DNA of 64,000 nt, taken from assembly GCA_011800805.1 (NCBI GenBank), contig MPNW01000127.1, positions 1 to 64,000 of the forward strand, given 5' to 3'. Under the pieces are notes generated by a model. That model ran no database searches. It worked only from the letters and a program-made list of their open reading frames with translations, and was not told the origin of the DNA. This document shows positions 39,050 through 50,964 of the stretch, in pieces. The stretch comes from Hirudo medicinalis (lineage: Eukaryota > Annelida > Clitellata > Hirudinida > Hirudinidae). The position numbers and the translations under genes are program-made. Numbering within the stretch: position 1 is the first letter of the stretch; each line of letters begins with the position of its first letter.

Positions 39050-40280
39050 TCATCAGAGTAGATGCTCTCTTAGCTTTAATAAGTCGAGATGTTTTGATAG
39101 AAATCGTTTTTCTGAGAAAGCAAAATAATATTAATAAATAAGGGACAAAAACAAACTAATTTTAGAAAGAGTTTTCGATGGTTATAAAATCAAATTCCAA
39201 ATCGATTTCCTGTTAAGTGTAAGTTTATTAATAACTCTATGCTTAACTGGTTCTCAGTTTGAACCAGTAAATTTTATGATATACAATGTTTATTTGCTTG
39301 CACCAAGAATTTGACGATCAGTGTTGGTTTGCTTAAATTAAGCAGTCCCATCAGCGAACAATGTCACAGAATGACGATAATTGATAACTTTTCATTTTAA
39401 AATAGAAACGAAAAATCGCTGCAATTGTGTTCGTCGATTCTCCAAATATTCCACGTTCCTGATACAGAAACAAACATTTCTTAGCAGGTGTTTTTGACGA
39501 AGAGCCAACGAAAAGATTTGTCTTCGTTGATACTTAATAATAAAAGGATTGTTATTTTTTTTTTCAAAAAAATACTCTTATGTTATGAATCCTGCTTCTC
39601 GAATTAATCCATTAAATATCTACAAAAGTAAAAAAATTGAATAATGGATTTTTACCCCATGATCTGCAAAATGGGCAGACATCAAAATGAAGCCTAACGT
39701 TCCCTTTCATGTCACATTTCTCATGTTTTAATAATTTTCTAATTAACTACTTTATCATTTTGTTTGTTTGTGAGAATTCGTTAATTCGAATCGGAATGTT
39801 CTCATATTTGATGATCAAATCGGAATTAAATGGATTGATATGGGAATCAATTTATCAAATCTTTTTTTTTCTTGAATGGTGGTCCAATCAAATTTAAATT
39901 GTTGAATGTTGTTTAACCATGATCAAATTTGTAGTAAAATAAAATGAGAAGATTTGGTAATTGAAATTCCTTTGTAAGTTGTGCTTTTTTTTAACCTAAA
40001 TTCAAGCAAAGTAAATATATAGTAAGATTATAATGGTAATTATAAGGGTTATTATAAGTAAATAAAAGAAACCTCCTTTAATAACGCGAACAAGTCACGC
40101 GTGCAATAACATAACACAAGAAAATATTACCAAGCAACTCTCCAAAACTATTTCTCACCCGATCATTTCACTTTTCGTAGGTTGAGGTATCTTCTACTAT
40201 TATCAACACTGTTCTATCTTTCAACAACAACTTGTGTACATTTGAACAACATCCTGTTTGATGGAGATAATAACAGCATA
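39050..40280. other. AT-rich interval, no gene seen
   Basis: About 1.2 kb. The open frame at 39709-39897 is AT-driven and unsupported. Confidence 0.5.
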
Positions 40281-40287
40281 ATCATGA

Positions 40288-40297
40288 ATTTATAATA

Positions 40298-40337
<40 letters not shown>

Positions 40338-40388
40338 TAACAACAATAATAATAATAACAACAATAATAATAATAACNATTTATAATA

Positions 40389-40461
<73 letters not shown>

Positions 40462-40541
40462 TAACAACAATAATAATAATAACAACAATAATAATAATAA
40501 CAACAATAATAATAATAACAACAATAATAATAATAACAAAT
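40288..40541. repeat. (AAT/AAC)n microsatellite with an unresolved base
   Basis: A long AAT tract with interspersed AAC units. Position 40378 is N. The sequence TTTATAATAATAGTAATAAT starts both at about 40289 and just after the N, so the two sides may be the same piece joined wrongly. Confidence 0.95.
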
Positions 40542-40747
40542 AGATGATAAAATAATCACATTTAGTGGTTTGGCATATAAACAACCCCAATAATAATGAA
40601 CAAAGTGACTACATTGGATTCAATGAATTGCAAGCCTCCACAAGGAAGACAATATCATGTGCCCATCCAGTACATGTATAGTTCATTCCTCAAGTTATTA
40701 ATTTATGGTTCGGCGACTGAGATAATCATGGTGATGACGTTGCTAAT

Positions 40748-40832
40748 TGATGACGATGACGATGATGATGATGACGACGACGACGACGATGACGATGACG
40801 ATGACGATGCCTATGATGATGATGATTGCGAC
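40748..40832. repeat. (GAT/GAC)n trinucleotide repeat
   Basis: Imperfect GATGAC trinucleotides; the poly-Asp frame across it is a by-product. Confidence 0.92.
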
Positions 40833-40954
40833 GCTTTATGATTTAATGAGAACCTAGACAAAGCAATCTGAAAGTTCTCATTAAGTGTCCTGTCATACGT
40901 GAGGCAAGTTTTTATAAGCATCGAATTCCTGTGGATATTTGAGAATTGGCAATC

Positions 40955-41388
40955 ATGGCTGGTGTTGTTATCGTTGCTGCTGTTCTTGTTGTTGGCAAGT
41001 CTGAAGAAAAGTTAATATTTTACACTATTTAATATAATTATTATTAAACCATTTTAAAGTTTTATAAAATACATCTTTTGCTTTGCATAAGCATCATAAA
41101 TAGATTATAATCGTGACATTGCGATGTTCTAGAATAATGTAATTCATTGAAAAGAATATCATTTCTTGTTGTGATTGCACAACTATCCAATCTCAAGTGA
41201 TGTTTGCATCAGAGCAAGCAATCAGGCATGAGAATATTTTCCCCCTTCTCGTATCACGTTATTGCATCAATACATCAATTACATCAATCACTTCTAATCT
41301 TCTTAAAACAAATAATTTCACCATGTTCAATTGTAAGCAACCTGTTCTGAGAGATGACAAGCGTGTTATGCGATGTCTACTTTCGTGA
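40955..41388 (+). CDS. Possible small secreted peptide, 71 aa, two exons
   Basis: Exon 1 40955-40994 encodes MAGVVIVAAVLVV, 40 bases long and ending in phase 1, the same as the first exons of members 1 and 4 of the small mucin-like family. Its donor is GCAAGT, the usual form of a GC-AG intron. A frame from an AG at 41212 (exon 41213-41388) continues EQAIRHENIFPLLVSRYC and a Ser/Thr/Ile-rich part with three Cys in all. TATAAG lies at 40913-40918 and AATAAA at 41411-41416. The acceptor is weak. It may be a relative without the hydrophobic tail exon, or a chance assembly. Confidence 0.35.
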
Positions 41389-41682
41389 CACGATGTTTGT
41401 AAACTTAGAAAATAAAGAAATTTGTGTCGATGAAAGCCAAACAAATCAATTAAATAAGTGAAATCCGATTTGTTTTATTTATTCATTCGAGTCAGGAACA
41501 TTCATAGCGAGGATGAACGATGTAAGCATGCAGAATGAGATCTGAAATTTATTGGCAGAGGGTCATAAATGGTTGCCATTGGAGTTTATCGTCCCACGTA
41601 TCGATTCTTCCCACCAATCATCTGTCCGTCCGAGCAGAAACATTCCCAGACGCAGTTTATTTGTCTCCCTCCATTTGCCCTC

Positions 41683-43530
41683 CTATTTGTTGGAGTGAAT
41701 CTGTGCTGAAGAAATTGCGTTGGGGGCTGCAGTATTTTTCTGCGGGTGGACCTTTGAGGGGGTTCCATCGCCCGACGAAATCCTCGCCTCTAACAAACTC
41801 GAAGATTTGTTTCGATTTTCCTTGGTTTTCTTACAGCGAAAAACTTTGGACCAGAAATCTGTCAGCAGACGCCCCCAATTGATAAGCGTTTTTCTTGACC
41901 AAACCCAAACCGTGGTCGTTACGCCGACGGAGAGGGAAGCAAAAACCTGAACGAGATAAAGTTCTGTCGGGATGATGGACTTTTCCAGGCGGCAGTTTTG
42001 AGTTTCTTTTTCCCAGCCAGGAAGGCATGGTTTGTTTATCGATTCCTGAACCCATTCTTCTACCGATGCAAACTTGATGAAGTAGCAGGTTAACTGAGAA
42101 GTTGTAGTGGTTATGTAAAGCACCGAGAAGATTCCCATGCGAAAAATCAGTCTCTCGAGGCGAGTTGCGTCGTCCATGTTAAATGAAATTTTTAGTTGTT
42201 TTAAAATTTTGAACACTGAAACAAAACCAATGAAGGTGAAAAAGCTGCCAACGGCCAGGGCTGTGACCAAGGGCGAGATAGAGTACATTAGGATGGGGTT
42301 TGATCTTCGCGAGCTCACTCTGCACATTCCTAGGAGTTCATCTCCTTCCACATTCTTCGTTGCCACCATGGCACCAGCAGCAAAGCCGGGCACGACCCAA
42401 GCAATCAAATGGAAAAACAATCCGAGAGATGCTATGGCCTCCTGTCCCCATTTTCTCACCGCCGCCAAGAACCAGGAAATGCTGAGAAGGACCCACCACA
42501 CCAATCCTGCAATATCGAAGTAATACAGAACAACTGCAAACGAGGTGCACATCCAGTTAGAAACATCGGAAGTCATTAGCAGACGTCTGTCGCTGTTGCA
42601 ATGTGATTGATGCTCGTCCACCAACAGTCTGGCAGCGTAAGTGGCAGATTCAAACGCACAGCACATGGCCACATAAAGTGCAGGTTTTTCCGGGTACTTG
42701 AGGTCGCTGGCTTTCGATAAGTATGACAAAATTGTGAAGGCGCAGGAGAAGACAGAAACCATGGACCAGATTGTCAGCCATGTCTTGATGAATTCCTTGT
42801 CTTTGTGACTGAATAATACATCTGTGGAACACTTTGGCACGCACTCGCTGTCCTTTGTACTGCTGACTTCAACGTACCTCGGACTTTCGCACTTCGATTC
42901 TGGCGGAATCTTGCTTATTTGACCGAGCAACCAATCAAATTCCTTCAATACATCGCTTTCATCTTTTGTTTTCTTCCACAGAGTTTTTTCATCTTCAAAG
43001 AAATCGTGTTTTCTCAGCCTCTCATCATAATCGTGTTCGTTTGGCGGTTCGACGCAAACGTTGTAAGTGTCGCTGGAGACGGGCAGATTCTGACAGTCTA
43101 ACGAAGGTGGCCAATTGAAGCTGAGTTTTGCAAGAACAGGGGCACAACCAGCCTTCACTTGCATGCAGAACGACTTGCAAGGAGGAACTATGAAGGAGTC
43201 GCCATCTTGCTCTGAACAAATTGGAACAAACCTCGAGCAGAGAAAAAATCTCAGTAACTTCGAACATCCGACCCTGATGAGGGGCAGAAATTCATCGATT
43301 GCCTCCGCGGCTTCCCTCTGGTTGGAATGGCCGAAAGAATTTGGCATCCTTGTCATGTTATATCTCATCGTTTCGCACAGCGATATCTCGATCGGTTCGC
43401 ATCTCGCTTGTTTCGGACTGTACTTGTACGAAGAAACGAGATGTTTGCAAAATAGGACGAGAATCAAGAAGTAAATGCTCAATAAATTCTTCAAACTCGT
43501 CTTCTTCGAGATATCCATGACGCCGCACAA
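41683..43530 (-). CDS. Frizzled receptor, class 9/10 type, 615 aa, single exon
   Basis: Seven-pass Wnt receptor of the plasma membrane. Signal peptide is near residues 13-34 (SIYFLILVLF). The Frizzled cysteine-rich domain, about 44-165, has all ten cysteines and reads RYNMTRMPN, QREAAEAIDEF, LRFFLCSRFVPICSEQ, closest to Fz9/10 (Fz4 second). There follows a long acidic linker, then seven membrane segments with WWVLLSISWFLAAVRKWGQE (TM4 region). KTLINW (547-552) fits the KTxxxW Dishevelled-binding motif just after TM7. The 63-residue Ser/Lys tail ends HSNK with no PDZ ligand. The coding region has no introns although neighbours have many; several vertebrate Frizzled genes are also intronless. 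Met5 could be the start. The Fz9/10 label is by motif comparison and needs a tree. Confidence 0.93.
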   Translation of the reverse strand: MCGVMDISKKTSLKNLLSIYFLILVLFCKHLVSSYKYSPKQARCEPIEISLCETMRYNMTRMPNSFGHSNQREAAEAIDEFLPLIRVGCSKLLRFFLCSRFVPICSEQDGDSFIVPPCKSFCMQVKAGCAPVLAKLSFNWPPSLDCQNLPVSSDTYNVCVEPPNEHDYDERLRKHDFFEDEKTLWKKTKDESDVLKEFDWLLGQISKIPPESKCESPRYVEVSSTKDSECVPKCSTDVLFSHKDKEFIKTWLTIWSMVSVFSCAFTILSYLSKASDLKYPEKPALYVAMCCAFESATYAARLLVDEHQSHCNSDRRLLMTSDVSNWMCTSFAVVLYYFDIAGLVWWVLLSISWFLAAVRKWGQEAIASLGLFFHLIAWVVPGFAAGAMVATKNVEGDELLGMCRVSSRRSNPILMYSISPLVTALAVGSFFTFIGFVSVFKILKQLKISFNMDDATRLERLIFRMGIFSVLYITTTTSQLTCYFIKFASVEEWVQESINKPCLPGWEKETQNCRLEKSIIPTELYLVQVFASLSVGVTTTVWVWSRKTLINWGRLLTDFWSKVFRCKKTKENRNKSSSLLEARISSGDGTPSKVHPQKNTAAPNAISSAQIHSNK

Positions 43531-44569
43531 ATGTTGCTATGATACCAACATGGTAGCGATCCTCAAACTTCTACTTTCAAACTTCACGCGAGAGTTCTTC
43601 ACGGCTGACCGATTTTATCCTCGTTGCACCCCCACTTTTAAGGGGAAATCCATCTCCATGTATTCATGCGCGCTCACACTTCTAGGCATGTTACTCCCCG
43701 CATTCATCTGCTCTCCAATCAAAGCTCCTCTTATCTTGCTCACACTTCTTTTCATAATTATCTCATATTTTCCTTAAGATTCACCATCTATCACTCGCAG
43801 CTCCTCTCAACACATTCGAAAAATATCAGAATGTTTTCCTTGAATTTCGTGATGATCAGATAATTCTTTCAGTGGATCTTCAGTCTTGGTCTTCAATGTT
43901 TATTGAAATTCAGTTTTTAAGCTCTTGAGCTGTATTTCATTGGAAAGTGAACATCCACGAACATTGAACAATGGACGCCAATGATGCTGATAACGATTGT
44001 ACAATGATAATGTTTAAAATGATAATGATAATGATGTCAACTAAGACGACGATGCCGTTTGTGAGGGTGATGATGTTTAACAACATGTTGATTATTATGT
44101 TGTAATAATAATGTTATGAATGTAATAAATAATGTCGTGAATAATGTTGTAATGCTGAAGAATATGGGGATTCCTCAAAATCAACGTTGTCGTTTTTATT
44201 ACCTTCCATACTTAATAGCATTCGTTCACACAATATTTCCTGTTATTACCCTTTCGAAAGCATGGACAGCAAGAGGGATTGCCAAACCGATGTGCAACAC
44301 GTGAATGACGTCCATTTTCCATCCAGACATTAATAATAACTATTAATTATTTAACAAATATTAATGTATTAATGATAAAGTATTAATGATAAAATCAAAG
44401 AATATTTAAATAATTAATAAAATACTGTAATAACTGAATGACGATTATATACATGTTAATTATTAATGATTATTATCAGACATAGGGTACTTGGTACCTG
44501 TACTTATGTTCGAGTACCGATTTCAGGTACTTGTACTTGGACCTCAGAACTTGGTCCCACGTACATGAT

Positions 44570-44640
44570 TATTATTATTATTATTATTAATATTATTATT
44601 ATTATTATTATTAATATTATTGTTGTTGTTGTTGTTGTAG
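44570..44640. repeat. (TTA)n and (TTG)n compound repeat
   Basis: ATT/TTA units pass into GTT units, a compound trinucleotide microsatellite. Confidence 0.88.
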
Positions 44641-45772
44641 TAATTGTTAATTATCATTGATTATTATTATTAATACTAATTATTGCTATATTAATTCTTG
44701 TGCTAATTATTAATAATTAATAAATCAACTATTATGTTAATTATTATTATATCAATTGGTTTTTAAATAATTACTAATAATGGTCAACTCTTCAGTAACA
44801 ATCTTGAAGACTTTCTTAGTCAGAAGGACACAAAGAATGAAGGCAAGTTATGACTCGTTTTAGAATCGTGTAACCGATTTTTATCTTCCATGGAAACTTT
44901 CATCGCTTTCTTCTCCTTCATCTTCTCATCGTCGGTGTTCAGAAAATTTGTTCGGAGGGGAAATTATGATTTAAGCGGGAGTTCGTGAACCTCGGTTGAC
45001 CTCGATACGTCACGGTTGAACTGCTCGGTCAGGAATTGATTGATCCCGTGAAAAGCATGTCGACTGTGAGGCAAGCATCAACTTTATAAAGTTTGTTCAC
45101 AAATTAATTTCTTAATTAAATTAGCTTACCAAATGCTTTATTTGCAATGAAGTTAAACGATTTTAACCGACTGTTGATTACAGAATGAGGACTGTCAGAA
45201 AATTGAAAGGCAGACGAAATGAAATTGATGGGCAACTCCGAGTTGAAAGGTCAATTCAATGACGAGGTTCTTTGATGTTGCAGGTCAATGGATCGATTCT
45301 TTAAACTTTCTGATCAAGCAAAATTTAAGGGGAGTCATGATCAATGGTGGTTCACCATCACGATAACGATGTAGATGTGATGATGATGTGATAGTGGTGA
45401 TGACAGAGAAGATTATGATGGCGATGGTGATGATGATTATGATTACGGCAGTGATGAACCTTATGAACATTATGATAACGATTGCGATGATGATAATGAT
45501 AGAGATGCTCCCGTGACGTCTTAAGACATAAAAATAATCCTCAGACCAATCTTGAGCTTTTCCTTATCACGGCATTCATTTTATTGGAGCATCACAAACG
45601 CTATTTTAATGTTTCCCGCTGTTTGCCTTCCCTGAAGACATTTTTATGCTTTCCACAGTAACAACAATTTCCTTTTAAAGGGAAAATATCATTTGTTACA
45701 AACTTCAGAAGTTAAAATCATTGCTGACGTAACTAAAACTTTGAAGACCATATTTTTATGGGTGGCATGAAT

Positions 45773-45834
45773 GGACGGATGGATGGATGGACGGACGGAC
45801 GGACGGACGGACATTTGGATGGATGGAAAAGTAC
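45773..45834. repeat. (GGAC/GGAT)n tetranucleotide repeat
   Basis: Runs of GGAT flank a run of GGAC units. Confidence 0.92.
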
Positions 45835-47984
45835 AATGATGGCTGGATGAATGAATGGGTGGAAGAAGTAAAGGAGGGGAAGTTGTCTTCGTATTTAATG
45901 AAATGCAAGCCGAGTTTCCATAATTCCAAACATTTGCTACTTTTCAACGCAACTCTGAACGGGAGGTCCTGAAGTGGATTTGTAACTCCCGATGAGTGAA
46001 ACTTGGCTGTGAGGCTGAAACTTCTCAGTTTTCATTCAACATTTGAGGTTGGAAACAACATCCAGGAATTCATTAAAGCCTTGTAAATTAATTATCGGAG
46101 TTAATTTAATTAAATCAAATAAAAACAATGCATTTTTGGTGTGGGATATTTTGCAGAATTTGCATTTATTCACCGATTAATTTACCAATTATCAGTCAGC
46201 TAATCACAATTATTTAGTTAAGCCTATAATAAATCTATTGAAACTTAGTTGCATTAGCTATTTTTATTAAAAGGTCATAAAATGACGAGTTGAATCAAAA
46301 ATTGATGAAAAGTAAATTTACTTGCAAACCGAGTGAATAAATTAGAAATTCGGGATTCATAATTGGATATTCACTTTTACTGCCAGAAGATGACGATGTG
46401 TCCTCATTGAACGAAAATGAAACAAATTGACTCCATAAAAAAAATATTTTATAGAAAATATGCATGGGCGACCACTGTTTATATATTTATAAAAGATTAC
46501 TGGATGTTTTGACCGATCCGATTAGCAAGGACAGATAAGAAAATGATGTTTACATTGAGATTGGTACAAGAAATTGGAGATAAGAGGTGCTTGGTATAGA
46601 AGAATGAACAATTTCAACTCTTGTTTATGGTGCTTTCATAAGAAAACATCCGATGGTTGATTTCCTGACAATAAAATGTTATCAGTTGTTCTTGTGCTGA
46701 TCAAAGTGTTGTTACGGCTTCTTTTAACTTCAATGGTTGTTAATAACACAGAATGTTATTATTATTTATTTTAATAATTACTTGAAATAAGAAATAATAT
46801 TATTTGTGTTATTAGATTTTAATAATTATGTTTTTCCAATAGTAATTACTTCAAGTAATTGTTATATCTGTTAGAAATATTATTACATTTTAGAGGTCTT
46901 TTCACAAATTTGAAAGTTGAAAAAGTAGCGATTTTTAAACTTAGTTGGAAATAGTTGAGTAAAAAGTAAAATTACTTTCTTAAATTCTTTATTAATGAAA
47001 CAATTGCGAGACTCATTAGAATGACTAACATAATATTGTGTTTTTTGTATGCAGTCCTTACCAGAAGCGTGGATAAATATCTGTTTTTAATTCCTTGAAT
47101 TAAATTTATTTAAAACAAAAAGTTTAATTGAGGCCCTGTTATGCAGCTTTTTAATTCATATTTCATGTTTTTTAAAAGTCATAATATGCCAATGATGACC
47201 TATCTTGACCAAGTCTAAGTTGTGGGCTGTAGTTGATTGGTTAACTAATTGTGGACCTTTATTCAGCCTTGGCAATTAATAGTTTCCAAGGTGCATTGGT
47301 CGGTAAGAAATGTCTCACATTACATAAATGCATCATATAAGTAACTTTGTTTATGTTTGCATCCAGAAATTGTGAATTATAAAATAATGTATGTACGTAG
47401 CTCATATAATCATGCACATCTAATCACCACTTTCTACCATTATGTTCGATTCGACAATGTTGTGAGAAATAAATGTCGAACAGGAAATTGCAAGTTTAAT
47501 TATATGGTGAAGCCTGCCTCTCGTACTGCATTTGATAACACACATTAATCACGCTGCAATTTTATTAAATCAGCAATAATTAACAATAATTAGAGAAAAT
47601 AAGATCCCATAGTTTTGAGTTCATTTGTCGCAATTCGTCGAAGCCAACAAAACATCATTGAGACAACAAATTCACAACTTCAACAACTTGCCAGACTTTG
47701 AGCTGATGATTCCTTCAAGCTCTCACCACAGACACTTATGCTAATGGAATCTCCATCCAATGGGATGACGTTTATAAATAGCACCAGCCGAAACTTCAGC
47801 AATACTGTTGTGAGGTAAAGAAGTGTTGAGAAAGTGAACGGTATCATTAATAAGTCGTTTGTTTAGTTTTGCATTCTCCACGACATCCTTTCAGCGCGTG
47901 TCCTCATTTCGAAAACAAGACGCCTGCATTTAAGATCATAAGTTCACTCGTTACAGCTGTCGTAGGAAGTAGCTGTTCTCCTGC

Positions 47985-49381
47985 ATGGATGAGGAGTTTT
48001 CATTGATTCGCTGGAAATTAATCATTGCCGTAACTGTCGGACTGATATTTGCCGTGTTCGCGGCATTTCTTGTACTCGCCATCATGGTCTGCAGACAAAA
48101 ATCTAGGGTGGCTAAAAGGTTAGGACCGCAATCGAGACTAATTTTTCGATATCATCTTCTTGTTTATTAATTTTTGTTGATTTTGTTTGTCGCAAAATTC
48201 GCAAAAATAGGTCAGAGCTTGAAAATACTAACAGTATTGATCGGTTGATTGATGCAGGAGGAAAGAAATGTTAGCCGAACGTCTGAGTAGGAGACAATGG
48301 TTGATGGAACAGAACAGTAACCTGATCAGCCACTTGTTCAACCAATTTCAACCCGTCGATTCATCCATTCCCCTCCCTAGGACGTGTCCATCCGCTTTTC
48401 TCGACTCCAACACGGATGTAGAAAGCAGAAATTCCCAGAACAATTCGTCCCTTGCATCCAGGTGCCAAAGTTTTGTTGGAAACTCTAGCAAAACATAAAC
48501 TTGAGTCGCTCCAGAGTCTAGTCTTTCCTTCAGTTTTAATTGCGTAACTGAGAGTGTGGTCCCAATTAAACTTTCCGAAGTAGTCTTGTGAGTGGAATGC
48601 GGTGATAATTGTTTGGGAGCGTTAAGCCTCCTATGTTTGGTTCTGTGTGGAGTAGAGTTTAGTAATGAGTGTGCGATTGGCCCAGTTCAGCAATTGTATA
48701 CCTGGTAATAAATAGTTATAGCTATCATTAGCAACTAATATAGACATTATTGATAGGTAGGCTACATACTAATAGCTAAACGCAATCAAAATTCATTGTG
48801 GATTTGTGGATTTGTTTTTGACTTGAATTTTGAATTCTCTTATTCACACGACAAAACGGTCCTGCTTAACTAATCCACACTTTTTTAAATCAAAATTGAA
48901 AAATAACCGAAGGTTTGTCTTCAGTTTCAGCAACAGACCAACGTGTGCGGTTGATGGCAGATTTCAACGTTTCCAGCATCCCTGTAGCGCGAGAGAGGTG
49001 TCTTCAAAAGTTGCTTCCCAGCACAAGACCAGTGCCAAAAACAATGTCCAGTCAAAAAAAAGGTGTTACTTGGGATGGGGTGATGGTTCTTCTCAGTTTG
49101 ACAGCATAGGATCCACAACTCCGAGCTTGCACAGGATTCCAGAGAATTTTAAAGAATCGAACGAAAGGGGAACTCTATTTGAGGGTGATTCAGGATATTC
49201 TCACATGGAGTTGTCTGACGTCAACCATAACTCCAGCTTCACGGGAAGCGATTGGTCTCAGAGGTGTGCTCACAGTTCTGCTGCGAACCTCGATATCTCA
49301 CAGCAGAATGTGCCTCCAGTGTCTTTCTGTAGCAATCAAAAATTTCAGAGAATCAACCAGCACGTGTTTCCTGTTATTTGA
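47985..49381 (+). CDS. Unrecognised single-pass membrane protein, 262 aa, three exons
   Basis: Exons: 47985-48118, 48258-48461, 48931-49381; phases 2 and 2 agree. Without the second splice the frame stops at 48498, giving a 124-aa form, so both may occur. A very short N-terminus (MDEEFSLIRWK) is followed by one strong membrane helix (residues 12-36, LIIAVTVGLIFAVFAAFLVL) and then a basic juxtamembrane stretch (RQKSRVAKRRKEMLAERLSR), which predicts a type III topology with a cytoplasmic tail of about 220 residues. The tail is Ser/Asn/Gln-rich with no domain I know. Higher GC than the flanks and matched phases support it. An additional 5' exon could exist, since the ectodomain is only about 10 residues. 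I cannot name it. Confidence 0.65.
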
Positions 49382-49389
49382 GTTTATTG

Positions 49390-50800
49390 TTGTTTATATT
49401 TCACTTTATGATGCTGCTGTGCTAACGCTGTGATATGTAAAAATGAATCAAAAACTTCAGGTACTCAAAAACCAGAGTGCTTGTTGATGTTGTTATTTTG
49501 TTCATTAGGCAATGGATAAACTCCTTTTGTCAAAAAGACTAGCTGCAGAGCTATTTTGAGAGATTTTTTAACTTTATATCGACCATCAAAATGAATTAAA
49601 TCTATTGATGAACATTTCCTTCTGCTGTCACCTTCAGATCATCAACATGTTCTATTTCGTGATTGTCGTCGTGATCTTCACTCTCCACTTGACAGTGAAA
49701 CATTTGGGATTTTTTTTATTGAATCCTCAACAAAGGGAATAATTTTTAAATATAAGAATAATTTATGAAGACTTTTTCTCCGCATAAATACAACAGCCAC
49801 TTGACAGGCTTTGCAGATTGTCCTAGACATTAGTATTCCTAGTATTAGGAATTTACTAACGTACAATTAACAGTTTCTACGAATTATCTGAATGGAATAA
49901 TAATTTCAAAAATGCAAACCAGTTTTTTCAAAATTGGTCAAAGGGTGTCAATGTATATTTGTAGTGTCATACATTTTCTGCGCAAATACTGAAGGTCTTT
50001 GTAGCTAGAGACCGACCGAATTTCTGTTTTAGATTTCGAAAATTGCATTATGATCATTTTCGGCGTGGTTTCGGTTTCGGCAGAAAGGGATTTAGGCTTT
50101 AAACCAGACCGGCCGTCTACCAGAAGTCTAGCTATTGATACTGTTGTAACCCTGGTGACAAAACATTAAATAATTTTTATATTGATTGAGTTTATATTAT
50201 ATAAATATAATATATACAGCAGGTGTCGGCAAACTCAGGCCTACTATTCCAGTCCGGCTTAACGCCCCCTAGTTATTTATTGCTGCATCCGGCCTAATTG
50301 TACTGTCGTGAGGCAGAGCGAGTTTTGACTCAATATATTGTATCAATATATACTTGAATCTGTTGTGGGTGTCAGAGGTCAGGCTCATCGAGTTTCAAAA
50401 GGAACAACACCGAATCCAGGGGATGTTAAGTATCAACGTCCAATAAAAGGCCAGAATTCTACAGGACATATCTTTGATCATAGAAGTATAAATGCCCTTG
50501 ATGCATGGACTCTTCCTTGTTTCTCATTGTCTATGTTACCTCGAGCTCCTCAAGTTTACTCTTACTCTCCAGCTGGATATTGCGTGTTGTAGTGTTGCAT
50601 TTTATAAATAAAGTGTTTGTTGAATTTTTTATTGCATCGTTGTTTCATGACATAGTTTTTAAAACTTGTGATGGGCTTATATCTATCGGCTTCAGTTTCG
50701 GTTTCGGTCGAAAGTCATTTTTAACTTTCGGTTTGGTTTAGGTTTCGGTCGAAACAAAAAAATTCACATATGGGTCCACATTCGGTGGAAAAGAGAAATA
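49390..50800. other. Intergenic with hAT-like terminus and TTTCGG motifs
   Basis: At 50220 begins CAGGTGTCGGCAAACTCAGG, much like a hAT terminal inverted repeat; no partner end was found. Clusters of TTTCGGTTTCGG occur at about 50058-50080 and 50690-50755. No supported gene. Confidence 0.45.
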
Positions 50801-50810
50801 TACTCATAAT

Positions 50811-50956
50811 CAGTAACGGATTTAGGGGGATAGGGCATGCCGATTTTATTTTATTTGAATAATTTACGATTTTAGACGAAAATATTACCAGCTGTGCCCC
50901 CCACATAAATCCGCATGTGCGACCTTTCCCGCCAAAGTGTTCTAGATCAGCCCATG
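50811..50956. mobile_element. Short non-autonomous hAT element with 8-bp target duplication
   Basis: Begins CAGTAACGGATTTAGGGG and ends, reverse-complemented, CATGGGCTGATCTAGA. It is flanked by the identical octamer CTCATAAT at 50803-50810 and 50957-50964, the 8-bp duplication typical of hAT insertion. Both ends match hAT termini of the CAGGGGCKGATYTAG type; the right end also matches the terminus at 63521. Confidence 0.8.
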
Positions 50957-50964
50957 CTCATAAT

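Larger units (their letters stand above)
43540..47980. other. Intergenic, simple-repeat rich
   Basis: 4.4 kb between Frizzled and the membrane-protein gene. Includes GAT-type low complexity at about 43980-44060 and 45355-45500, a GGTACTTG-rich patch at 44486-44560, TTA/TTG repeats at 44570-44640 and a GGAC/GGAT repeat. Frizzled promoter elements must lie near 43530-43900 but I see no TATA box. No supported gene. Confidence 0.5.

Noticed and set aside
40290..40590. Long minus-strand frames of poly-Tyr and poly-Leu
   Set aside because: They are translations of the AAT/AAC microsatellite, with an N inside.
40596..40841. Poly-Asp open frame
   Set aside because: The second half is the GAT/GAC repeat and the first half has no coding features.
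41535..43520. Several plus-strand frames over 41.5-43.5 kb
   Set aside because: Antisense to the Frizzled coding exon; the minus frame has all domain hallmarks.
45756..45972. Frames over the GGAC/GGAT repeat on both strands
   Set aside because: Repeat-driven, no coding evidence.
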